A stretch of 64,000 bases of DNA from positions 620,001 through 684,000 of the forward strand of contig CAVWNR010000009.1 in NCBI GenBank assembly GCA_963756525.1, read 5' to 3'. Positions within the stretch are counted from its first letter, which is position 1, and each line of letters opens with the position of its first letter. This document shows positions 33,039 through 41,140 of the stretch, one piece after another. Source of the DNA: CAVWNR01 sp963756525 (lineage in GTDB: Bacteria > Actinomycetota > Actinomycetes > Mycobacteriales > Jatrophihabitantaceae). The notes beneath the pieces are model-generated. The model did not search any database and was not told where the DNA came from. It worked only from the letters and a program-made list of their open reading frames with translations. The translations under genes and the position numbers were made by a program.

Positions 33039-33097
33039 GCACGCTCGACGGAGTCGCTGCATACCCGGTCCACGATGACGCGGGAGCACCGGTATGA
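33035..33097 (+). CDS. 20-codon coupling ORF between sdhA and sdhB
   Basis: This ATG overlaps the sdhA stop (ATGA at 33035-33038), and its own stop TGA overlaps the sdhB start (ATGA at 33094-33097). The peptide would be MSTLDGVAAYPVHDDAGAPV. Perfect chaining at both ends suggests it carries terminating ribosomes from sdhA to sdhB. The peptide itself has no recognisable motif and may be unimportant. Confidence 0.5.
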   Translation: MSTLDGVAAYPVHDDAGAPV

Positions 33098-33843
33098 GCT
33101 ACAAGGCGCAGTTCCGGGTGTGGCGAGGTGACGCCGAGGGCGGCGAGCTCGTCGACTACACCATCGAGGTGAACGAGGGCGAGGTGGTCCTCGACATCAT
33201 CCACCGGCTGCAGGCCACGCAGGCGGGGGACCTCGCCGTGCGGTGGAACTGCAAGGCGGGCAAGTGCGGCTCGTGCAGCGCCGAGATAAACGGCAAGCCC
33301 CGGCTGATGTGTATGACCCGCATGTCGATCTTCGGCGAGGACGAGACGGTGACGGTCACCCCGATGCGCACCTTCCCGGTGATCAAGGACCTGGTCACCG
33401 ACGTCTCGTTCAACTACGTCAAGGCAGGCGAGATCCCGTCGTTCGCGCCGCCGGACCTGGCCCCCGGCGAGTACCGGATGGCGCAGGTCGACGTCGCGCG
33501 GTCGCAGGAGTTCCGCAAGTGCATCGAGTGCTTCCTCTGCCAGAACGTCTGCCACGTGCTGCGCGACCACGAGGACAAGAAGCCGGCTTACGCCGGCCCG
33601 CGGTTCCTGATGCGCATCGCCGAGCTGGACATGCACCCGCTCGACACGATCGACCGCAAGAACCAGGCACAGGACGAGTCCGGACTGGGGCTGTGCAACA
33701 TCACCAAGTGCTGCACGGAGGTCTGCCCGGAGCACATCAAGATCACCGATAACGCCCTGATCCCGATGAAGGAGCGTGTCGTCGACCGCAAGTACGACCC
33801 GGTGGCCTGGCTCGGCAACAAGATCGGCCGCCGGGCGGGGTGA
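33094..33843 (+). CDS. sdhB: Succinate dehydrogenase iron-sulfur subunit
   Basis: The 249-residue protein carries a plant-type 2Fe-2S site (WNCKAGKCGSCSAEINGKPR and the downstream LMCMTR cysteine) and two ferredoxin-like clusters (RKCIECFLCQNVCHVLRDHE and LCNITKCCTEVCPEHIKITD). These relay electrons from the flavin to the quinone. It is the last gene of the Sdh1-type operon; a 13-bp stem terminator lies about 95 bases downstream. Confidence 0.93.
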   Translation: MSYKAQFRVWRGDAEGGELVDYTIEVNEGEVVLDIIHRLQATQAGDLAVRWNCKAGKCGSCSAEINGKPRLMCMTRMSIFGEDETVTVTPMRTFPVIKDLVTDVSFNYVKAGEIPSFAPPDLAPGEYRMAQVDVARSQEFRKCIECFLCQNVCHVLRDHEDKKPAYAGPRFLMRIAELDMHPLDTIDRKNQAQDESGLGLCNITKCCTEVCPEHIKITDNALIPMKERVVDRKYDPVAWLGNKIGRRAG

Positions 33844-33860
33844 CGCCCGGCGTACCGCTC

Positions 33861-33914
33861 ATGATCACGACCCGTCCCACCCGCGCCCATGCCGGGCATT
33901 CGGGTCGCGATCAT
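33861..33914. repeat. Imperfect palindrome after sdhB
   Basis: ATGATCACGACCCG (33861-33874) pairs with 33901-33914 with one mismatch around a 26-base GC-rich loop. It may be a dispersed repeat or part of the sdh terminator. Confidence 0.5.
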
Positions 33915-33939
33915 GAAGCGGCTCCCGGTGTACGGGAAA

Positions 33940-33975
33940 GCCCAGGTGGTCGCACGGGGGAACGACCACCTGGGC
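33940..33975 (+). terminator. Hairpin terminator of the Sdh1 operon
   Basis: GCCCAGGTGGTCG (33940-33952) and its exact complement (33963-33975) form a 13-bp stem with a 10-base loop downstream of sdhB. Confidence 0.75.
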
Positions 33976-34068
33976 TGAATCGAGTATGCACGGATCGTAG
34001 TCGGAGCGCAACCCCTTGTCAGGAACACTTTTGGGACTTCCTCGGACTCACGGGGGTACGGTCCGGTG

Positions 34069-35496
34069 ATGGTCGAGCTGAGCGATTGGTTGGATGCGAC
34101 GGCCCAGGCCGAGCTGGTGCGCCGGGGCGAGGTCAGCCCCAGCGAGCTGGTCGAGGCGGCGATCAGCCGGATCGAGGCGCTGAACCCGCAGCTTGACGCG
34201 GTGTTGCGGACGCGTTTCGACCAGGCGCGCGTGGAGGCGAGCGGCGAGCTGCCCGACGGCCCGTTCCGTGGGGTGCCGTTCTTGCTGAAAGATCTCGGCG
34301 CGACGGTGTCCGGCGAGACCACCGCGTTCGGCATCGGTGCGCTGGCCTCGACGGTGATGCCGGAAACGTCCTACCTCGCCGAGTTGTTCCGGGCGGCCGG
34401 CTTTGTGGTGCTGGGGCGTACCAACGTGCCGGAGTTCGGCACCACGGTGACGACCGAGCCGATGAGCTTCCCCCCGGCGCGCAACCCGTGGAACCGCGAG
34501 CACTCCACCGGCGGATCCTCCGGCGGGTCGGCGGCGGCGGTCGCCAGCGGGATGGTCGCGGCGGCGCACGCCAACGACGGCGGTGGGTCCATCCGCATCC
34601 CGGCCAGCGAATGCGGTCTGGTCGGGCTCAAACCGACCCGAGCCCGGGTGAGCCAGGGTCCGACGATCGGCGAGGGGTGGGCCGGCGGCACCATCGACGG
34701 CGCGCTCACCCGCACGGTGCGCGACGCCGCGGCCATCCTCGACGCCATCAGCGCCGCGATGCCGGGCGAGCCCTACTACCCGCCGCCGCTGCCGCGGCCG
34801 CTCGCCGAGGAGGTCGGCCGGGGCCCGGGCCGGTTGCGGGTCGGGTTTCTCGACCGGCCGGGTGCCGCCGGGTACCTCGACCACCCGGAGTGCCGCCGCG
34901 CGGTCACCGCGGCGACCGAGCTGCTCGACTCGCTGGGCCACGAGGTGCGACCGGGCGGCCCGGCGGCGATGTTCGACCAAGAGTTCAGCCGTGCCTTCTC
35001 GGCGATCATCGCCGCAGACACCGAAGCGACATTCCGGCAGTTCGAGCGGCTTGTCGGTCGCCCCATCGGGGACGACGAGATCGAGCCACGTAACCGCACG
35101 TATCGAGCCTGGGGCAAGGCGATGAGCGTGGTCGACTACCTCAACGCCCGCGCCTGGATCGCCACGTGGTCGCGCCGGATGGCACGGTGGTGGTCAGACC
35201 ACGACATCCTCGTCACGCCGACCGTCGGCGCCCCGCCGCCCGAGCTCGGCTGGTTCACCGAGGCCGGGCCCGAGGTCGAGGGCGAGCGGGTCGTGAGCTT
35301 CATCCCCTACACCGCACAGTTCAACATGACCGGGCAGCCCGCGGTCAGCCTGCCGCTGCACTGGACCGCGGACGGGCTACCGGTCGGCGTTCAACTGGTG
35401 GCCGCGTACGGACGAGAGGACGTCTTGATCCGCCTGGCGTCCCAACTCGAACAGGCGGCACCCTGGAGCGACCGGCACCCACCGATCTGCGCATAG
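34069..35496 (+). CDS. Amidase-signature family hydrolase
   Basis: The 475-residue protein has the amidase signature with its Ser-cisSer-Lys triad: Lys in FLLKDLGATVSG, cis-Ser in STGGSSGGSAAAVASG and the nucleophile in NDGGGSIRIPASECGLVGLK. It hydrolyses an amide, but the substrate cannot be read from the sequence. It has no GatB/GatC neighbours and its C-terminal half resembles free-standing amidases, so it is not the tRNA-dependent GatA. ATG 34069 is preferred over the overlapping GTG at 34066. Confidence 0.87.
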   Translation: MVELSDWLDATAQAELVRRGEVSPSELVEAAISRIEALNPQLDAVLRTRFDQARVEASGELPDGPFRGVPFLLKDLGATVSGETTAFGIGALASTVMPETSYLAELFRAAGFVVLGRTNVPEFGTTVTTEPMSFPPARNPWNREHSTGGSSGGSAAAVASGMVAAAHANDGGGSIRIPASECGLVGLKPTRARVSQGPTIGEGWAGGTIDGALTRTVRDAAAILDAISAAMPGEPYYPPPLPRPLAEEVGRGPGRLRVGFLDRPGAAGYLDHPECRRAVTAATELLDSLGHEVRPGGPAAMFDQEFSRAFSAIIAADTEATFRQFERLVGRPIGDDEIEPRNRTYRAWGKAMSVVDYLNARAWIATWSRRMARWWSDHDILVTPTVGAPPPELGWFTEAGPEVEGERVVSFIPYTAQFNMTGQPAVSLPLHWTADGLPVGVQLVAAYGREDVLIRLASQLEQAAPWSDRHPPICA

Positions 35497-35599
35497 TCAC
35501 GCGGTCGGCGTGCTGTGCGACACGCCGTGGTAACCGCGCTGCCGCGATCGGGCGCCCGAGGGCGTCAAGCTGTGTAGCGATCACCGAGATGGGGGTGAG

Positions 35600-36625
35600 A
35601 TGTCTGCTATCGACGCTGTCCGCGGCCACCCCGTGCCCGACCCGGAGATCGCCGACTACGACAGCAACGACTACGACTACCGCACCTACTGGTCCGGACG
35701 CGCGTACGAGCAGCGTGCGGAGGCGAGCGTGCTGCGCCGGCTGTGCCGACGGATGGGCCGTTGCGAGTGGCTGGTCGACCTCGGCGGCGGGTACGGCCGC
35801 AATCTGGTGCACTACCGCGATCTGGCCGAGCACGTCGTGCTCGTCGACTACTCGGTAAACAACCTCGAGCACGCGAGCGAGATGTTCGGCTGGGACGTGC
35901 TCGCCGAACGGCTGCATCTGGTGCGTGCGGACGTGCACGCGCTGCCATTTCACGACAGCGCGTTCGCGCACGCTGTGGCGGTGCGGCTGCTGCATCACCT
36001 ACCCGACGCCGACGTCGCGCTGGGCGAGATGCTGCGCACCGTTCGCGGGCAAGCCGTGCTGGACGTGCCGATCAAGCATCACGTGCTGGCGCGGGCCCGG
36101 GCGGCGCTCGGCGGGACGGCCGTCGACCTGCGCGGCCCCACCCCGCAGGTCAACGGGCACAGTGAATACCCGTTCCACGCGTTCCAGTTGCGCGCGATTC
36201 GCCAGCGCATCGCCGAACTGGGCTGGCGGTGCGTGAGCACGACCAGCGTGAACAACTTCCGCCGCTGGGACCAGGTGGTTCCGCCCGCGATCACTTACCT
36301 GCTCAATCCGACGGTGCACGCGCTGGATCTGCTCACCCAACGCGCCGGGCGCGGCTGGTGGGGACCCAACCAGTTCCTGCACGCCACACGCCCGGCAGCC
36401 GCCCCGGACAGCACTGCCGGCGGTGGGCTAGCCGAACGCATGCGCTGCCCGTCATGTCATAGCGAGCTGGACTGGGCCGCCGACCACGCCAGCTGCACCA
36501 GCTGCCGGCTGCGCTATCCCCGCAACGGCGCGTACTGGGACTTCACGCTGCCGACCGCCCGAGAAAGACGGTCACCGCCGAAGCCGGGCACGGACCCGGC
36601 GGCGCCATTGAAAGGTGGCGGCTAG
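35600..36625 (+). CDS. SAM-dependent methyltransferase with C-terminal zinc ribbon
   Basis: The 341-residue protein has a class I methyltransferase core: WLVDLGGGYGRNLVHY (motif I, SAM binding), an acidic motif II in VLVDYSVNNLEHA and LHLVRADVHALPFHDSAF. Residues about 280-305 form a Trm112-like zinc ribbon with CPSCHSELDW and CTSCRLRYP. Free-standing enzymes with this tail often act on lipids or glycans, but the substrate is unknown. GGGGTGAG precedes ATG 35600. Its 3' end overlaps the convergent gene at 36572 by 54 bases. Confidence 0.75.
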   Translation: MSAIDAVRGHPVPDPEIADYDSNDYDYRTYWSGRAYEQRAEASVLRRLCRRMGRCEWLVDLGGGYGRNLVHYRDLAEHVVLVDYSVNNLEHASEMFGWDVLAERLHLVRADVHALPFHDSAFAHAVAVRLLHHLPDADVALGEMLRTVRGQAVLDVPIKHHVLARARAALGGTAVDLRGPTPQVNGHSEYPFHAFQLRAIRQRIAELGWRCVSTTSVNNFRRWDQVVPPAITYLLNPTVHALDLLTQRAGRGWWGPNQFLHATRPAAAPDSTAGGGLAERMRCPSCHSELDWAADHASCTSCRLRYPRNGAYWDFTLPTARERRSPPKPGTDPAAPLKGGG

Positions 36626-36958
36626 CGCCAGCAGCAGTATTGCGGTGATCAGCGTCTCGGTCGCCGACCCGAGCCAGGCCACCACGGCAACCACACCCAC
36701 AGCGGCCAGCAGGACGACGACAAGCCAACCCGTGGCCGTCGAAGCAGGCTGACGCGCGGGAGCGTCCGTCCTCGCCCGCGGATCCGACAGCGTGCGCGGG
36801 GCCGCTCGGGCCTCACCGACCTGCGACAGGCTGCTGGTGGGCGGCGCGGCGGCGCGTGGGCGTCGCGCGTGGTCGTCAGCGAGGTGGTGTTCCAGCTCGC
36901 TGCTCGAGGTGAACCGCAGCGCGCACTGGGGGCATTGGCGTACCGCCATTCCGGTCAT
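36572..36958 (-). CDS. Small C2H2-type zinc-finger membrane protein
   Basis: The 128-residue protein starts at ATG 36958 behind AAAGGAG. Residues 9-31 form a C2H2-like finger (CPQCALRFTSSSELEHHLAD plus a following His). An arginine/alanine-rich linker leads to a C-terminal hydrophobic hairpin of two helices (GWLVVVLLAAVGVVAVVAWL and LITAILLLALAATFQW). It is therefore a membrane-anchored protein with a cytoplasmic finger. Function is unknown. Its neighbours (GreA-like, hemerythrin) suggest a stress role. Confidence 0.65.
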   Translation of the reverse strand: MTGMAVRQCPQCALRFTSSSELEHHLADDHARRPRAAAPPTSSLSQVGEARAAPRTLSDPRARTDAPARQPASTATGWLVVVLLAAVGVVAVVAWLGSATETLITAILLLALAATFQWRRRVRARLRR

Positions 36959-37369
36959 CGCACGAGGCTCCTTTCCGGTGTGGACAGCCACCGTGGACGG
37001 GTGGCTGTGCGGTCCAGCCTGGCCGGCGTCGCGGCGCGCCGCCTGGGCTCTGGCCGGCCGAGTTGACATGGCTGACTTTGCCCGTGCCCGGCAGTGTGCG
37101 GGCGGTGCTCTGCGTGCCGGGACGCCAGGCGCCGCTTTCCCAGGCCGACGTGGACGGCGGTGTGCCGGTCGATCGCGCCCGCGGGGTCAGTGCGTCGGCC
37201 AGGGTGCACGGCAGCCCTCGGGGTGTGCCGACTTGTTTTTCCGACCGTCGGCAAGGAGTTGGCGGAAGCTTCACCGGGTGACGCCCTCGGCAGGAACCGC
37301 CACCGCCGGGCATGGTCGAGATACAGCGGGTCACTCGCTGTACCCGCCGCCTCGAAGGAGGACCCCCGG
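36959..37369. other. 411-bp divergent region with a decayed gene fragment
   Basis: The region separates the zinc-finger gene (minus) from the GreA-like gene (plus). It contains an inverted repeat ACAGCCACC/GGTGGCTGT (36984-36992 and 37000-37008) near the zinc-finger gene, a decayed alkylsulfatase fragment (37134-37262), and the Shine-Dalgarno AAGGAGGA just before 37370. No intact gene is visible. Confidence 0.65.
37134..37262 (+). pseudogene. Decayed fragment of the alkylsulfatase gene
   Basis: Bases 37134-37179 match 39054-39098, inside the intact alkylsulfatase, with one substitution and one inserted base. The first 27 bases are identical and encode the same LSQADVDGG peptide. A second short block (CCGACCGTCG at 37241-37250, then GGAGTTG) resembles 39265-39300 with a deletion. 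The fragment has no start and is frameshifted. Confidence 0.6.
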
Positions 37370-38005
37370 ATGCCAACCGCCAGCGCCCGCCATCTCCCAC
37401 AAACCCGGACCGCAACGGCACGCCGCGATCCCATCGGCCACCGCCTCGCCCCCCGCCGCCGTGCACCGGGGCGGCCCGCCACCACCACCTGGTCGCCGCA
37501 CCGGCCCGTCCTCACCGACACCGGCCGCGAACTCCTGCGCGAACGCGCCGAGCGCCTACGCCAGCTCACCGTGCCGGTCTTGCGCGCCGCGGTCGACCGG
37601 ACCAACTGCGACGGACACACCGACGCCGCCTACGCGCGAGCCCGCGACGAACTGCACCAAGTCACTGCTGCCCTCACCGTCGCAGCGCTACTTCCCGCCA
37701 CCAAGACCGTCCCGGACCAGGCCGAACTCGGTGACCTGGTCACCGTCGAGATCATCGATGCCCCGCCGCGGGGGTGCCCCTCGCCGGCGCCCGCCGGCCC
37801 CGCGGTGCAACGGTTCGTGCTGGTGCACCCGGCCGAAGCCGGCCTGGACCACCAGCGGCTGTCGGTCGCCTCCCCGCTCGGCTCGGCGATCTTCGGCCGT
37901 CGGGTCGGCAGCGTGGTCACCGTCGACGCCCCGGGCGGGCGCTACCGGGTCCACCTGCGTGCGGCTGGTCGCCCGGCCGCCGCCCGCGGCGGAGCGGGCC
38001 GATGA
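37370..38005 (+). CDS. GreA/GreB-family elongation-factor-like protein
   Basis: The 211-residue protein has an arginine- and proline-rich N-terminal tail (to ~65), a helical segment with LRERAERLRQLTVPVLRAAV in place of the Gre coiled coil, and a C-terminal FKBP-like Gre domain. That domain is seen in ELGDLVTVEII, FVLVHPAEAGLDHQRLSVAS and PLGSAIFGRRVGSVV. Gre factors bind the RNA polymerase secondary channel. The acidic tip typical of GreA is not obvious, so it may act differently, as Rnk-type regulators do. ATG 37370 has AAGGAGGA upstream. It overlaps the hemerythrin gene (ATGA). Confidence 0.75.
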   Translation: MPTASARHLPQTRTATARRDPIGHRLAPRRRAPGRPATTTWSPHRPVLTDTGRELLRERAERLRQLTVPVLRAAVDRTNCDGHTDAAYARARDELHQVTAALTVAALLPATKTVPDQAELGDLVTVEIIDAPPRGCPSPAPAGPAVQRFVLVHPAEAGLDHQRLSVASPLGSAIFGRRVGSVVTVDAPGGRYRVHLRAAGRPAAARGGAGR

Positions 38006-38466
38006 CCGCGCTCGACGCCGCCACCCGGCCCGCCGACGACGCTGCGGCCGCGGTCGCAGCCCACCACAGGGCGCTGCTCACCGAACTCGACCAGCGCGTC
38101 GCCGCGCTCGCCGCCGCCATCGACGCCGGCGCGAGCTGGGAGCAGCCGCTGATCGAGCTGGCCGGTTTCCTCACCAGCCGAGTGCTCTGGTACACCGCGA
38201 GCGAGGAGCGTCTCCTCCGCCCGATCACCGCCCACACGCCCGAGCATCGACCACTGCTGGACTCGCTGCGGGCCAGTCATCACACCGCCACGGAACTGAC
38301 CGAAACGCTGATAAACACCCAGGACCCGCGCGAGGCCATGACCGCCGCGGACCGGCTACGCCCTGTCCTGCACCGCCACATCGCCCTGGTAAACCGGCTG
38401 CTGCCCACACTGAACCGGCTGCCGGAGGCCGACGTTCCAGCGCTGGTCGACCAGCTGTGCGAATGA
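38002..38466 (+). CDS. Hemerythrin-like HHE-domain protein
   Basis: The 154-residue protein is an all-helical HHE protein. Putative metal ligands are spread as in the family: HHRALLTELD, YTASEERLLRPITAHTPEH, SLRASHHTA and LRPVLHRHIALVNRLLP. It is translationally coupled to the GreA-like gene. Such proteins usually bind a di-iron centre and sense or store oxygen or nitric oxide. The ligand set is not complete by eye, so metal binding is inferred. Confidence 0.7.
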   Translation: MTALDAATRPADDAAAAVAAHHRALLTELDQRVAALAAAIDAGASWEQPLIELAGFLTSRVLWYTASEERLLRPITAHTPEHRPLLDSLRASHHTATELTETLINTQDPREAMTAADRLRPVLHRHIALVNRLLPTLNRLPEADVPALVDQLCE

Positions 38467-38473
38467 TTCCGCA

Positions 38474-38559
38474 GATGAGCGCCCCTTCGGTGCCGGGTGA
38501 TCACTACCGGGTCGTAGATGAGCGCCCCTTCGGTGCCGGGTGATCACTACCGGGTCGTG
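38474..38559. repeat. 43-bp tandem direct repeat, two copies
   Basis: Units 38474-38516 and 38517-38559 differ only in the last base. Each contains GGTGCCGGGTGATCACTACC and could be read as MSAPSVPGDHYRVVD. The repeat lies between the hemerythrin stop and the alkylsulfatase start. Confidence 0.9.
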
Positions 38560-38616
38560 GACGCTACGTTGAGGCCTGGGGTGGGGGGTCAGCCTGGAGC
38601 GGACGGAGGTTGGGCG

Positions 38617-40449
38617 ATGGCGGACGACGGGAGCTACCCGTTCAGCGACACTGCCGATTTCGAGGACGTCGAGCGCGGGTTCGTGGCGGCACTGGAGCCG
38701 GGGGTCGTGCGCAATCGGGCGGGTGAGGTTGTCTGGGACGGCGATTCGTACTCGTTCCTGACCGGCGAGGCGCCGGACTCGGTGCACCCGAGCCTGTGGC
38801 GGCAGTCCACGCTCATTGCCAGGCAGGGCTTGTTCGAGGTCACGGACGGGATCTACCAGGCTCGCGGGCTGGACCTGTCGAACATCTCCTTTGTGGAGGG
38901 CGACACGGGCGTCATCGTGATCGACCCGCTGATCTCGGTGGAGACCGCGGCGGCGGCGCTCGGGCTGTATCGGGCGCATCGTGGGGACCGCCCGGTGGTC
39001 GGCGTCATATACACGCACAGTCACGTAGACCATTTCGGCGGTGTCAAGGGCGTGCTTTCCCAGGCCGACGTGGACGGCGGCGTGCCGGTGATCGCGCCGG
39101 TGGGGTTCCTCGAGCCGGCGATCGCGGAGAACGTCTACGCGGGCACCGCGATGGGCCGCCGGGCCGGGTACATGTACGGCGCGGCGCTGCCGCGTGATGC
39201 CCGCGGTGGGGTCGGTGCCGGGCTGGGGCAGACTACCTCGACCGGCACGGTGAGCCTGATCGTCCCGACCGTCGACATCACCCACACCGGGCAGGAGTTG
39301 ACCGTCGACGGCGTGCGGATGGTCTTCCAGCTGGCGCCGGGCACCGAGGCGCCGGCGGAGATGCACTTTCACTTCCCCGACCGGCGGGCGCTGTGCATCG
39401 CCGAGAATGCGACGCACACGCTGCACAACATCCTCACCATCCGTGGGGCGGTCGTGCGTGATCCACATGCCTGGGCGAGGTATTTGAGCGAGGCGATCGA
39501 ACGCTTCGGCGCCGACACCGACGTCGTATTCGCCTCGCACCACTGGCCGACGTGGGGCAACGAGCGGGTCATCGAGTTCCTCGGACTTCAGCGCGACCTG
39601 TACGGCTACCTGCACGACCAGACCTTGCGCCTGCTGAATCAGGGCTACACCGGCAGCGAGATCGCCGAAGCGTTCGAATTGCCACCGGCGCTGGAGAAGG
39701 TCTGGCACGCGCACGGCTACTACGGGTCGGTCAGCCACAACGTCAAGGCGATCTACCAGCGCTACCTCGGCTGGTACGACGGCAACCCGGCCCGGCTGTG
39801 GGCGCACCCGCCGATCGAGGCGGCCAAGCGTTACGTCGCCTTCATGGGCGGGGCTGACGCGGTCGTCGAGAAGGCACGAGCGAGCGTCGACGAGGGTGAC
39901 CTGCGTTGGGCCGCGCAGGTCCTCGACCACGTGGTGTTCGCCGAACCCAGCCACGCCGCTGGGCGTGCGCTGCTCGCGGACGTGCTGGAACAGCTCGGCT
40001 TCGGCAGCGAGAACGGCACCTGGCGCAGCGCCTACCTGTCCGGGGCGATGGAGCTGCGCGGCGGCAACTTCGGCACCCCGACCGCCACCGCATCGGCCGA
40101 CGTGCTCAGCCAACTCACCCCCGAACTGTTCCTCGACGCGGTCGCTATCCAGGTCAACGGGCCCGCCGCGTGGGACCTCGACCTGGCCATCCGCTGGGTG
40201 TTCGGCGACCACGGCCCCACCTACCGGACGACCCTGCGAAACGGCGTGTTCAGCTACATCCCCGACGGCTCGGGCGACGTGGCACTCACCGTCACCGTTC
40301 CCCGCGCCGCCCTCGGCGCCCTCGCCGCAGGCGACATCAAAGCCGCCACCGAGGCGGGCCTCACCCTCGACGGAGACACCGACGCACTCCACCAGCTCTT
40401 CGAAGCGCTCCAGCCCGGCGACCCTGCCTTCAACATCGTCGAACCCTGA
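38617..40449 (+). CDS. Alkyl/aryl-sulfatase of the metallo-beta-lactamase fold
   Basis: The 610-residue protein has the MBL metal motif YTHSHVDHFGGVKGVL (HxHxDH), a further histidine in FASHHWPTWGNERVIEFL, an alkylsulfatase dimerisation domain (to ~480) and a C-terminal SCP2-like domain (~490-610). This is the SdsA1/BDS1 family, which removes sulfate from alkyl sulfates such as dodecyl sulfate. No signal peptide is seen. ATG 38617 is preceded by ACGGAGG; the upstream ATG in the tandem repeat has no ribosome site. A fragment of this gene lies at 37134. Confidence 0.88.
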   Translation: MADDGSYPFSDTADFEDVERGFVAALEPGVVRNRAGEVVWDGDSYSFLTGEAPDSVHPSLWRQSTLIARQGLFEVTDGIYQARGLDLSNISFVEGDTGVIVIDPLISVETAAAALGLYRAHRGDRPVVGVIYTHSHVDHFGGVKGVLSQADVDGGVPVIAPVGFLEPAIAENVYAGTAMGRRAGYMYGAALPRDARGGVGAGLGQTTSTGTVSLIVPTVDITHTGQELTVDGVRMVFQLAPGTEAPAEMHFHFPDRRALCIAENATHTLHNILTIRGAVVRDPHAWARYLSEAIERFGADTDVVFASHHWPTWGNERVIEFLGLQRDLYGYLHDQTLRLLNQGYTGSEIAEAFELPPALEKVWHAHGYYGSVSHNVKAIYQRYLGWYDGNPARLWAHPPIEAAKRYVAFMGGADAVVEKARASVDEGDLRWAAQVLDHVVFAEPSHAAGRALLADVLEQLGFGSENGTWRSAYLSGAMELRGGNFGTPTATASADVLSQLTPELFLDAVAIQVNGPAAWDLDLAIRWVFGDHGPTYRTTLRNGVFSYIPDGSGDVALTVTVPRAALGALAAGDIKAATEAGLTLDGDTDALHQLFEALQPGDPAFNIVEP

Positions 40450-40624
40450 CCACCCGGCCGGACCCGGCTACCTGGTCGGTGCTGGAGTACGCCTGCCCCC
40501 TGCGCGACGTGTTGCTGATTCAGCGCGACCGGGCCGTGCTCGCGGCTGCGGCGGCGAGACGAGAGGATGACCGAGGTAGCTGCCCCAGAGCCACCCGAGT
40601 TGCCAACGAACCGGAGGACACCGC

Positions 40625-41140
40625 ATGGCCGACATCATCGGGTTGATCTACGAGGACCACGACTGGCTCCGTCGCCACTTCTTCTACCTCGACGACGCCC
40701 GCACCACGGACGAGTTACGCGCGATCTGGGAACCGCTCGCGACCCGGCTCGACACGCACGCCGCGGCCGAGGAGGAGGTCTTCTACCCCGTGCTGCTGAA
40801 CAAGGGCGACGCCGGCGACCCGCAGGACGAAACGGAGGACGCGATCCAGGACCACAACGCGATCCGCGACGCGGTCCGCGAGGCGGAGCAGCACGAGGTC
40901 GGCAGCGATGCGTGGTTCGCGGCGGTCGGCAAGGCGCGCACCGAGAACGGCGAGCACCTCGACGAAGAGGAACGCGAGGCGCTGCCGGATTTCGTCAAGA
41001 GCACCACCGCCGAGATCCGACACGAGCTCGCGATGAAGTGGCTGCAGTTCTACCACCGCCACCCCGCCGGCAAGAGGGTGGACACCTCGGACAAGGACGC
41101 CGAGCGCTACATCGAGGAGCACTCCGACCAGGAGCCCTAA
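40625..41140 (+). CDS. Hemerythrin HHE-domain protein
   Basis: The 171-residue protein has the canonical pattern for a di-iron hemerythrin-like domain: YEDHDWLRRHFF, THAAAEEEVFYPVLL, IQDHNAIRDAV and ENGEHLDEEEREALPDF, supplying His/Glu ligands from four helices. It may bind oxygen, NO or iron. It starts at ATG 40625 after CCGGAGG. The stop codon overlaps that of the convergent ybdK-like gene. Confidence 0.85.
   Translation: MADIIGLIYEDHDWLRRHFFYLDDARTTDELRAIWEPLATRLDTHAAAEEEVFYPVLLNKGDAGDPQDETEDAIQDHNAIRDAVREAEQHEVGSDAWFAAVGKARTENGEHLDEEEREALPDFVKSTTAEIRHELAMKWLQFYHRHPAGKRVDTSDKDAERYIEEHSDQEP

Noticed and set aside
34069..35496. Assignment of the amidase as GatA
   Set aside because: No gatB or gatC is adjacent, and the C-terminal half does not show the GatA pattern; it is better left as an amidase of unknown substrate.
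37094..37369. N-terminal extension of the GreA-like protein
   Set aside because: The strong AAGGAGGA site selects ATG 37370. The upstream part is the frameshifted alkylsulfatase fragment and lacks conserved protein features.
41137..41140. Overlapping stop codons of the hemerythrin and YbdK-like genes
   Set aside because: A four-base convergent overlap is common in compact genomes and needs no special explanation.
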